A stretch of DNA of 47,011 bases from Glycomyces harbinensis (GTDB lineage Bacteria > Actinomycetota > Actinomycetes > Mycobacteriales > Micromonosporaceae): assembly GCF_900101745.1 (NCBI RefSeq), contig NZ_FNAD01000023.1, positions 42,249-89,259 of the forward strand. Direction: 5' to 3'. The notes under the pieces were generated by a model. The model ran no database searches, had not been told where the DNA came from, and was given only the letters and a program-made list of their open reading frames with translations. This document shows, piece after piece, positions 23,083-29,478 of this stretch; the stretch's first letter is position 1; every line of letters starts with the position of its first letter. Made by a program: the position numbers and the translations under genes.

Positions 23083-24698
23083 GCACCGGGATCGCCTTCG
23101 AGCGCGTCTCCTTCGCGTACGAGGACGCGCTCGTCCTCGACGACGTGTCGTTCGACCTCCCCGAAGGCGAGTTCTGCCTGCTCGTGGGCCCCACCGGCGC
23201 GGGCAAGTCGACACTGCTCAAGACCGTGAACGGGCTCGTCCCGCACTTCACCGGCGGCACCATGCGCGGCGACGTCCGCGTCGCGGGCCGCGCCGTCCGC
23301 GGCGCCACCCCCGCCGACCTGGCCGACCTCGTCGGCTACGTCGGCCAGGACCCGCTGGCGGGCTTCGTGACCGACGAGGTCGAACTCGAACTCGCCTACA
23401 CCGCCGAGCAGCTCGGACTCGCGCCCGCCGCCATGCGCAAGCGCGTCACCGAGATCGTGGACCTCCTCGGCCTCGCCGACGTGCGCGACCGCGCCCTCGC
23501 CCAGCTCTCCTCCGGTCAGCGCCAGCGGGTCGCGATCGGCGCGGCCCTGGTCGCCGGGCCCGCCGCGCTCGTGCTCGACGAGCCGACCTCGGCACTCGAC
23601 CCGACCGCCGCCGACGAGGTGCTCTCGGCGCTCCACCGGCTCGTCCACGACCTCGGCGTCACGGTGCTCCTGGCCGAGCACCGGCTCGAACGCGTCGCCC
23701 AGTACGCCGACTCGGCGCTGCTCCTCAACGGCGGCAAGGTGACCGCGGGCCCGATCGCGGAGGTCCTGGCCGTCTCCCCGGTCGCCCCGCCCGTGGTCGC
23801 GCTCGGCCGCCTCGCCGCGTGGCCCGGCCCGCCGGTGACCATCCGCGAGGCCCGCAGGCACGCCGCCGGGCTGCGCGAGCGCCTCACCGGGCTCGAACGG
23901 CCGGCGATCGCCCCGGCCCAGGCGGGGCCGCCGCTGCTGGAGGCCCGCGGCGTCACCGTCGACTATCCCGGGGTGCGCGCGGTCGACGGCCTCGACCTCG
24001 CGGCCGGGCGCGGCGAGCGCATCGCCCTCATGGGCCGCAACGGCTCGGGCAAGTCGAGCCTGCTGTGGGCCCTGCAGGGCACCGGGAAGCGCTCGGGCGG
24101 GCGCGTCGCGATCGGCGGCGCCGACCCCGCCTCGCGCAGGCCCGGCGAACGCCGCCAGCTCGCCGGACTCGTCCCGGCCGAACCCGCCGACCTCCTGTAC
24201 GCCGAGACCGTCGCCGCCGAATGCGAGGGCGCGGACGAGGACGGGCGGGCGCCGCGCGGCACGTGCGCGAAGATCCTCGACGACCTCGTGGACGACCTCG
24301 ACGACGCGACGCACCCGCGCGACCTCTCCGAAGGCCAGCGCCTCGCGCTCGCCCTGGCCGTGACCCTCACGGCCGCACCGCCGCTGCTGCTGCTCGACGA
24401 GCCGACGCGCGGCCTCGACTACCCGGGCAAGGCCGCGCTCGCCGCGCGCCTGACCCAGCTCACCGCGGCCGGGCACTGCGTGGTCGTGTCGACCCATGAC
24501 GTCGAGTTCTGCGCGGAGTTCGCCAGCCGCGTCGTGATCCTCTCGGACGGCGAGATCGTCGCGGACGGCCCGGCCCGCCAGATCGTGGCGGCGTCGCCGA
24601 TGTTCGCCCCGCAGGTCGCGAAGATCCTGCCGGGGTGGCTCACGGTCGCCGAGGTCGCCGCGGCCCTGGAGGCGGACGGCGATGTCGCGGGAGGCTGA
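23079..24698 (+). CDS. ECF transporter fused ATPase (two ABC domains, EcfA-EcfA')
   Basis: A 539-residue protein with two nucleotide-binding domains in tandem. Domain 1: Walker A VGPTGAGKSTLL (about 37), Q-loop VGYVGQDP, signature LSSGQRQR (about 143), Walker B ALVLDEPTSALDP (about 165), H-loop LLAEHRLE. Domain 2: Walker A MGRNGSGKSSLL (about 318), signature LSEGQRLAL (about 415), Walker B LLLLDEPTRGLD (about 437), H-loop VVSTHDVEF. Both sites look competent. Fusion of the two ATPases in one chain is known for ECF systems in Actinobacteria (CbrU type). ATG 23079 overlaps the EcfT stop as ATGA. It should power uptake through the T and S subunits. Confidence 0.93.
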   Translation: MSTGIAFERVSFAYEDALVLDDVSFDLPEGEFCLLVGPTGAGKSTLLKTVNGLVPHFTGGTMRGDVRVAGRAVRGATPADLADLVGYVGQDPLAGFVTDEVELELAYTAEQLGLAPAAMRKRVTEIVDLLGLADVRDRALAQLSSGQRQRVAIGAALVAGPAALVLDEPTSALDPTAADEVLSALHRLVHDLGVTVLLAEHRLERVAQYADSALLLNGGKVTAGPIAEVLAVSPVAPPVVALGRLAAWPGPPVTIREARRHAAGLRERLTGLERPAIAPAQAGPPLLEARGVTVDYPGVRAVDGLDLAAGRGERIALMGRNGSGKSSLLWALQGTGKRSGGRVAIGGADPASRRPGERRQLAGLVPAEPADLLYAETVAAECEGADEDGRAPRGTCAKILDDLVDDLDDATHPRDLSEGQRLALALAVTLTAAPPLLLLDEPTRGLDYPGKAALAARLTQLTAAGHCVVVSTHDVEFCAEFASRVVILSDGEIVADGPARQIVAASPMFAPQVAKILPGWLTVAEVAAALEADGDVAGG

Positions 24699-24699
24699 G

Positions 24700-25485
24700 A
24701 TGGTCGCGGCGCCGCGCCCGGCGCTGCGGTGGCGGGCGGCGCTCGCGCTGGCGCTGGCGGCGGTGTTCGGGCTGGTCGCGATGTCGTGGCCGCTGCTGGC
24801 GGCCCCGGGCGGTGCGCTGACGGAGACGACTTCGGGCCCTTGGCTGTTCGTGCTGCTGCTGCCGCTGGTGACGGCGTCGGTGCTGATCCAGCTCGCCGAC
24901 GGCGGCCTGGACGCGCGGGCGGTGGCGATGCTGGGCGTGATGTCGGCGGTGGTCGCGGCGGTGCGGCCGTTCGGGGCGGGTGCGGCCGGGGTGGAGACGG
25001 TGTTCTTCCTGATCATCCTGGCGGGCAGGGTGTTCGGGGCGGGGTTCGGGTTCATCCTGGGCTGCACGGGCTTGTTCGCGTCGGCGCTGCTCACGGGCGG
25101 TGTGGGCCCGTGGATGCCGTATCAGATGCTGGCGGCGGCGTTCGTGGGCCTGGGGGCGGGGCTGCTGCCGCGCACCGGGGCGTCGCGGGGCGGCCGGGCC
25201 GGGGAGTTGGCGCTGCTCGCGGGGTACGGGGCGGTGTCGTCGCTCGTCTACGGGCTCTTGCTGAACCTGTCGTACTGGCCGTTCGCGCTGACGCAGGGGA
25301 ACCTGGCGTACGTTCCGGGCGGGAGTGTGGAGGAGAACCTGCCGCGGCTGGTCACGTACACGCTCGCGACTTCGCTGGGCTGGGACGTGGGGCGGGCGGT
25401 GACCACGGTGGTGCTGGTGCTCGCGACCGGGCCGCTGCTGCTGCGGGTGCTGCGGCGGGCGGCGCGGCGCGCGAACTGGGTCTGA
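24700..25485 (+). CDS. ECF transporter S component, probably cobalamin (CbrT-like)
   Basis: A 261-residue integral membrane protein with about six hydrophobic helices, Ala/Gly-rich, with WPLLAAPGG near the N-terminus, GRVFGAGFGFILGCTGLFASALLTGGVGPWMPYQM in the middle (given here as a landmark, about 115-150) and SWPFAL-like periplasmic loops. This is the vitamin-binding subunit; B12 specificity comes from the riboswitch and capture genes upstream rather than from sequence motifs. ATG 24700 has GGGAGG 5 nt upstream and is preferred to ATG 24682 within the ATPase gene. It is the last gene of the operon, converging on the FGE-like gene 30 bp away. Confidence 0.82.
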   Translation: MVAAPRPALRWRAALALALAAVFGLVAMSWPLLAAPGGALTETTSGPWLFVLLLPLVTASVLIQLADGGLDARAVAMLGVMSAVVAAVRPFGAGAAGVETVFFLIILAGRVFGAGFGFILGCTGLFASALLTGGVGPWMPYQMLAAAFVGLGAGLLPRTGASRGGRAGELALLAGYGAVSSLVYGLLLNLSYWPFALTQGNLAYVPGGSVEENLPRLVTYTLATSLGWDVGRAVTTVVLVLATGPLLLRVLRRAARRANWV

Positions 25486-25515
25486 GGCTTCGAAGCCGCC
25501 GCCGGCGCGCTGTCC

Positions 25516-26229
25516 TCAGGCGTTGCGCGCCAGGCGGAATCCGAGGTCGTCGATCTCCAGGACGGGCATGGTGCGGCGGCGCACGCCGGCCCGGCACGAC
25601 CAGTGCTCGTCGAACCAGCCGCCGCCCTTGATGACCCGGTAGTCGCGGTAGACCTCCGGGTCGTAGACGTCGAAGCACCACTCCCAGGCGTTGCCGATCA
25701 TGTCGTACAGGCCCCAGGGGTTCGGGAGCCTCCCGCCGCCGCGGTGCAGGCGCTCGCCGGAGTTGCCGCGGTACCAGGCGATCCGGTCGAGTTCGCCGTA
25801 GCGCGGCCCGGTGGTCCCGGCCCGGCACGCGTGCTCCCATTCGGCTTCGGCGGGCAGCCGGTATCCGTCGGCCGACCGGTCCCAGGCGATCCGCTCACTG
25901 CCGGACTCGGCGGCCGTCGGCGCGACCGCGCCGTCCCGAGCGCCGCTTTCAAGCGTGCCGGCCTCGAGTGGGCCGCCCCGGTAGGCCGGTGCGAGCCCGT
26001 CGCGTTCGGACAGGGCGTTGCAGCAGCGGACGGCGTCGAGCCAGGACACGTTCACCGCCGGGAGGGACGGGTCCCCGGCCGCCGGGCGTCCGGTCGCCTC
26101 GGCGTAGGTCCCCTGCGTGAGGTGTCTGTCCGACAGGAGGAACGGTGCGACCTCCACGGTCCAGCTCCGTTCGGTGCGCCGGTCGGTCAACGTCACGGAC
26201 CCCGCCTCGATCGCCTGCATCGTCTCCAC
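25516..26229 (-). CDS. Formylglycine-generating-enzyme-fold protein (SUMF1-like)
   Basis: A 237-residue single-domain FGE-sulfatase fold protein. Typical stretches: NVSWLDAVRCCNALSERDGL (about 58-77), GYRLPAEAEWEHACRAG (about 120-136), NPWGLYDMIGNAWEWCFD (about 167-184) and VIKGGGWFDEHWSCRAGVRR (about 199-218), with FRLAR at the end. Authentic aerobic FGE has two active-site Cys in the GGS...C....C part; here only one Cys remains, so it may not make formylglycine and may instead belong to the wider family (EgtB/PvdO-like relatives). GTG 26229 with AGGA 7 nt upstream was chosen. No sulfatase gene is in the window. Alone on the minus strand, without a clear partner. Confidence 0.85.
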   Translation of the reverse strand: METMQAIEAGSVTLTDRRTERSWTVEVAPFLLSDRHLTQGTYAEATGRPAAGDPSLPAVNVSWLDAVRCCNALSERDGLAPAYRGGPLEAGTLESGARDGAVAPTAAESGSERIAWDRSADGYRLPAEAEWEHACRAGTTGPRYGELDRIAWYRGNSGERLHRGGGRLPNPWGLYDMIGNAWEWCFDVYDPEVYRDYRVIKGGGWFDEHWSCRAGVRRRTMPVLEIDDLGFRLARNA

Positions 26230-26367
26230 GGTCGAATCCTAGGCGCGGCCTCGCGGCGAACCCGGGTTCGTGACGCCGGACATGTTCGCGTCCCGGCTGT
26301 CACGTTCGCGGCGGCCGGGGGTTCAACCGGATGTCAGCGTCACCGCGAAACGAACCGGAGCCCTCCC

Positions 26368-26715
26368 ATGAACACCGCCCACGTCATCGTCACGATCGCC
26401 GCCGCGCTCTGGGTGGGCTTCTCGGCCTACTCGATCCTCACGAAGGCCCCGTTCGTGGTCGAGCCGCTCACCGACTACGGCGTGCCGAGCTCGTGGTGGC
26501 CCTGGCTCGGCGCCGCGAAGGCCGCCGGGGCTCTGGGCCTCCTGGTCGGCCTGTTCGTCCCGGTCATCGGCGTCGCCGCCGCGGTCGGGATCATCCTCTA
26601 CTTCACCGGCGCGGTCGTCACGGTCCTGCGGGCCCGCTCCTACAAGACCGTGGCCTACCCGGTCCTGTACCTGGTCCCGACCGCGGCCGCGCTCGTCCTC
26701 GGCGCCCTCGCCTAG
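26368..26715 (+). CDS. DoxX-like membrane protein
   Basis: A 115-residue protein with four hydrophobic helices (about 3-25, 45-68, 70-88, 95-114). GAAKAAGALGLLVGLFVP is the recurrent DoxX_2-type segment. Such small proteins sit in the inner membrane and have been linked to redox stress, but function is not established. ATG has GGAG 7 nt upstream. It converges on the AhpD-fold gene across a shared terminator. DoxX and AhpD-like proteins often occur together, which hints at a stress role. Confidence 0.8.
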   Translation: MNTAHVIVTIAAALWVGFSAYSILTKAPFVVEPLTDYGVPSSWWPWLGAAKAAGALGLLVGLFVPVIGVAAAVGIILYFTGAVVTVLRARSYKTVAYPVLYLVPTAAALVLGALA

Positions 26716-26723
26716 CGGTGCGG

Positions 26724-26760
26724 ACGGAACGGGCCCGCGCATCGCGCGGGCCCGTTCCGT
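26724..26760. terminator. Bidirectional terminator
   Basis: A perfect 17-bp stem (26724-26740 with 26744-26760) and 3-nt loop lie between two convergent genes, 8 bp after the DoxX stop and 6 bp from the end of the AhpD-like gene. Confidence 0.85.
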
Positions 26761-26766
26761 CTGCGG

Positions 26767-27237
26767 CTACTTCGTCCACTGCTCGGCGAAGGACACGCCG
26801 ACCTTCGGGTTCCCGATGAGGGCCAGCGGGATGAAGAATCCGATCTGGCCCAGGACCGCGGTGAGGACGACGAGCTCCTTGTCGCTGAAGTGCTTCGCGG
26901 CCTCGTCGAACAGCTCGTCGCTGACGCGCTCGCCGGACGGGTTCGGCGTGTGGACGGCCTCGGTCAGGGCGAGGGCGGCCCGCTCGGCGTCGGTGAAGTA
27001 CGGCGAGGTGCGCCAGGTGGCGACCGCGCCGAGCCGCTCGGGGGTGTCCTCGGCGTCCAGGAGCTGGCGGGCGGTGAAGTAGGAGCTGCCGAGGATCTGG
27101 CCGACGCGCAGCTGCACGAGCGAGACGAGCGCCTTGGGGAGGACCCCCTCGGCGTTCGCCTTGTTGACGGCGGCGGCGATCTCGCCGACGACGGGCAGGT
27201 GCTGGACGGGGTTGTCGAAACGCGGGTAGGTGCTCAT
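26767..27237 (-). CDS. Carboxymuconolactone decarboxylase/AhpD-fold protein lacking the CxxC
   Basis: A 156-residue all-helical protein of the CMD/AhpD superfamily: LVSLVQLRVGQILGSSYFTARQLLDAE (landmark, about 37-63), TSPYFTDAERAALALTEAV, FSDKELVVLTAVLGQIGFF. In redox-active members the motif is LRVSQxNxCxYCxxxH; here the two Cys are replaced (S and F in GSSYF), and the following His is also absent, so peroxidase or disulfide activity by that site is not possible. It is perhaps a binding or non-redox member. ATG has GAGAGGA 8 nt upstream. The gene converges on the DoxX gene. Confidence 0.82.
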   Translation of the reverse strand: MSTYPRFDNPVQHLPVVGEIAAAVNKANAEGVLPKALVSLVQLRVGQILGSSYFTARQLLDAEDTPERLGAVATWRTSPYFTDAERAALALTEAVHTPNPSGERVSDELFDEAAKHFSDKELVVLTAVLGQIGFFIPLALIGNPKVGVSFAEQWTK

Positions 27238-27330
27238 GGCGGTGTTCCTCTCTCGTTCTCTCTCACCGCCATGACGGATGCCGGGCCGCGGACGTGACCG
27301 CCCCCGAGCCCCGGGTTGACGTGATGCCGG

Positions 27331-28212
27331 TCATACTCCGGCGAGTTCGCGGACGACCTCGGCGAAACCGCGGACCAGGGGCGTCTCGGCGCCGACGGGC
27401 CAGGCGAGGACGACGCGCAGCGGCTCGACGTCGTCGATCGGGACCCACGCCAGGTCGGGCCGGGCGTAGTACGCGGCCATGCTCTGCGGCGCGATGCACA
27501 CGGCGGTCCCCTCGGCGACCTGTTCGAGCATCTCCTCGACGTTGCCGTTCTTCGGCCCCCACAGGGGTTCGGACCCGTCGGGGCGCGGGTTGACCGCCCA
27601 CCAGTCGACCCACTCGCGCGGCGCGTCCTCCGTCCACATGAGGGGCTCATCGTTCGTCTCGAGCACGCTGACGCCCGACCGGCCCGCAAGGTGGTGGCCG
27701 ACGGCGAGGCCGACCACGCGCGGCTCGGTGTAGACCAGGACGGTGCGCATCCCGTCGAGATCGGCCGGGAGCCACACGAACGCGACGTCGACCAGGCCCT
27801 CGCGCAGGGCCGCGGCCTCCCCGCCCCAGTCGAACCGCTTGGGCTCCACGCGGACCCGCGGGTGCCGCCGCGCGAATTCGGCCCGGGCCCGCGTGGTCAG
27901 CTCGCCGGCGCCGCTGGCCTCGAAGCCGACGCGCAGCACCCCGTCCTCGGTGCGGCGGTGCCGCTCGGCGACCGCGACGACCCTGTCGGCCGCCGCGATC
28001 GCCTCGTCCGCGGCGCGCAGGACTTCGCGTCCGGCCGCGGTCGGCGCCACCCCGGCGGGCGTGCGGTCGAACAGGCGCACCCCGAGTTCGGACTCCAACC
28101 GCTTGAGCGCGTAGGAGAGCGCGGGCTGGCTCACGTACAGCGCCTTCGCGGCGCGCCCGAGGTTCCCGTGCTCGCCGATCATCGCCAGATACCGCAACTG
28201 CCGCAGCTCCAT
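27331..28212 (-). CDS. LysR family transcriptional regulator
   Basis: A 293-residue LysR-type regulator. N-terminal winged HTH: MELRQLRYLAMIGEHGNLGR then AAKALYVSQPALSYALKRLE, helix-turn-helix at about residues 18-37; a linker helix; then a two-lobe effector domain from about 92 (VLRVGFEASGAGEL). It is divergent from the SDR gene with a 102-bp intergenic region that holds a clean ATAAG-N5-CTTAT palindrome, the expected LysR box. It likely activates the SDR gene in response to an unknown small molecule and represses itself. ATG 28212 fits the usual LysR N-terminus. Confidence 0.92.
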   Translation of the reverse strand: MELRQLRYLAMIGEHGNLGRAAKALYVSQPALSYALKRLESELGVRLFDRTPAGVAPTAAGREVLRAADEAIAAADRVVAVAERHRRTEDGVLRVGFEASGAGELTTRARAEFARRHPRVRVEPKRFDWGGEAAALREGLVDVAFVWLPADLDGMRTVLVYTEPRVVGLAVGHHLAGRSGVSVLETNDEPLMWTEDAPREWVDWWAVNPRPDGSEPLWGPKNGNVEEMLEQVAEGTAVCIAPQSMAAYYARPDLAWVPIDDVEPLRVVLAWPVGAETPLVRGFAEVVRELAGV

Positions 28213-28220
28213 GCAGCGAT

Positions 28221-28237
28221 CATAAGCCGCGCTTATG
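28221..28237. promoter_or_regulatory. LysR-type operator
   Basis: Perfect palindrome cataagc-cgc-gcttatg, containing the T-N11-A-type core ATAAG-N5-CTTAT, 8 bp above the LysR start codon and 20 bp above the SDR -35 element. Confidence 0.7.
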
Positions 28238-28256
28238 GCGTGGTCGAAGAACGGTA

Positions 28257-28287
28257 TTGGACGCCCGCGCCGCAGCCGGGGGATAAA
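28257..28287 (+). promoter_or_regulatory. Promoter of the SDR gene
   Basis: TTGGAC (28257-28262), 19-nt spacer, GATAAA (28282-28287). The long spacer suits an activator-dependent promoter. It leaves a leader of about 20 nt with AAGGGA before ATG 28315. Confidence 0.45.
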
Positions 28288-28314
28288 GGAGCGGACACCA
28301 CCGAAGGGAACACC

Positions 28315-29172
28315 ATGAGCGACAACCGCACCCGCACCGCCGAAGGCCGCGTCTGGCTCATCACGGGCACCTCCTCGGGCTTCGGCCGCGCCCTCGCCGT
28401 CGCGGCCCTCGAAGCGGGCGACACCGTGATCGCCACGGCCCGCAGGCCCGAGGCCCTCGACGACCTGGCCGCCGCCTACCCGGGCCGGGCGGTGCCCGTG
28501 GCCCTGGACGTCACCGACCCCGACCGCGTCAAGGCGGTCGTGGCCGAGGCCGTGCTCTGGTACGGCCGCATCGACGTCCTGGTCAACAATGCCGGCAGGG
28601 GCCATGTGGGCGCGGTCGAGGAGTCGACCGACGCCGAGCTGCGCTCGCTGATGGAGCTGCACTTCTTCGGTCCGGCCGCACTGGTCCGGGCGGCCCTGCC
28701 GCACATGCGCTCCCGGGGTTCGGGCGCGATCGTGCAGTTCAGCAGCATGGGCGGGCGCATGTCGTTCCCGGGCGTGGGCGCCTATTCGGCCACCAAGCAC
28801 GCCTTGGAGGGGCTGAGCGCGGCTCTCGCCGCGGAGGTCCGGCCGCACGGGATCGACGTGCTCGTGGTCGAACCGGGCGCGTTCCGCACCGGCCTGGCGG
28901 CGGGCGGCCAGTCGCAGTCGGCGCCGATCGCGGGCTACGAGGCGACGGTGGGGCCGTTCAGGACCGCGTTCCCCGACTCGGACGGGACGCAGCCGGGCGA
29001 CCCGGCGAAGGCCGCCGCGGCGATCATCGACGCCCTAGGGGCCGAGGAGATCCCGCTGCGGCTGGTCCTCGGCGCCGACGCGGCGGACGCGATCGGTGCC
29101 GAACTGAAAGCGCAGCAGGCGGAGTTCACCGCCTGGGAGCCGGTCGCGCGCGGCACGGACTTCGACGCGTAG
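28315..29172 (+). CDS. Short-chain dehydrogenase/reductase
   Basis: A 285-residue classical SDR. Cofactor motif TGTSSGFG (about 18-25; the TGxxxGxG loop), ATARRPEAL after strand 2 (Arg suggests NADP), LDVTDPD, NNAG (about 91-94), catalytic Ser in IVQFSSMGGR (about 142), YSATKHALEGL with Tyr and Lys (about 156-160), VEPGAFRTGL. Oxidoreductase with unknown substrate. ATG 28315 follows GAAGGGA. Regulated with the divergent LysR gene. The same text ccgaagggaacaccatgag precedes this gene and the EcfA gene (23065-23083), an unusual identity of start regions. Confidence 0.93.
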   Translation: MSDNRTRTAEGRVWLITGTSSGFGRALAVAALEAGDTVIATARRPEALDDLAAAYPGRAVPVALDVTDPDRVKAVVAEAVLWYGRIDVLVNNAGRGHVGAVEESTDAELRSLMELHFFGPAALVRAALPHMRSRGSGAIVQFSSMGGRMSFPGVGAYSATKHALEGLSAALAAEVRPHGIDVLVVEPGAFRTGLAAGGQSQSAPIAGYEATVGPFRTAFPDSDGTQPGDPAKAAAAIIDALGAEEIPLRLVLGADAADAIGAELKAQQAEFTAWEPVARGTDFDA

Positions 29173-29436
29173 CGGCGCCCAGCCCCGGTTCGACAGGAGC
29201 CACCGCCGGCGCGGCGGCTCGGCGACCAGGCTCGTGAGGGCCAAGGCGCTCAGGGCGGTCGCGGCCCAGGCGCCGATCCCGGTGTGAAAGCGGAGCACGG
29301 CGGCTTTGCGGCGCGCGGGCGAGGCCGCGCCGAGTTCGTGGACGGAGGTCACGGCGTCGGTCTTGGCGCAGCAGCCGCACACGACCGACACCAGTGGCCC
29401 AGGATGACCACGCCCGTTTCGGTGCGGGACACGCAT
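29035..29436 (-). CDS. Possible small membrane protein or 3'-truncated remnant
   Basis: A 133-residue frame antisense to the 3' end of the SDR gene. In the non-overlapping part (29173-29400) third codon positions are about 90% G/C, a sign of real coding here. Seen features: a cysteine cluster VVCGCCAKTDA, one hydrophobic helix (GIGAWAATALSALALTSLVA), and RRRWLLSNRGWAPL. The last ~46 residues are read from the SDR gene's opposite strand, so the true end may be lost and the frame could be a remnant. GTG starts inside (near 29393) are alternatives. No family recognised. The gap 29173-29478 otherwise holds only the dnaE terminator. Confidence 0.3.
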   Translation of the reverse strand: MRVPHRNGRGHPGPLVSVVCGCCAKTDAVTSVHELGAASPARRKAAVLRFHTGIGAWAATALSALALTSLVAEPPRRRWLLSNRGWAPLRVEVRAARDRLPGGELRLLRFQFGTDRVRRVGAEDQPQRDLLGP

Positions 29437-29438
29437 GA

Positions 29439-29468
29439 AGGCCCGGCCGCTGGGAGGCGGCCGGGCCT
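29439..29468 (-). terminator. Terminator after dnaE
   Basis: A perfect 12-bp stem (aggcccggccgc, 29439-29450, with gcggccgggcct, 29457-29468), 6-nt loop, 10 bp beyond the dnaE stop on the minus strand. Confidence 0.8.
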
Positions 29469-29478
29469 GTCGTGTTCG

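Noticed and set aside
24682..24699. ATG 24682 as the start of the S component
   Set aside because: It lies inside the ATPase gene with no ribosome site; ATG 24700 has GGGAGG at 5 nt and gives a usual N-terminus.
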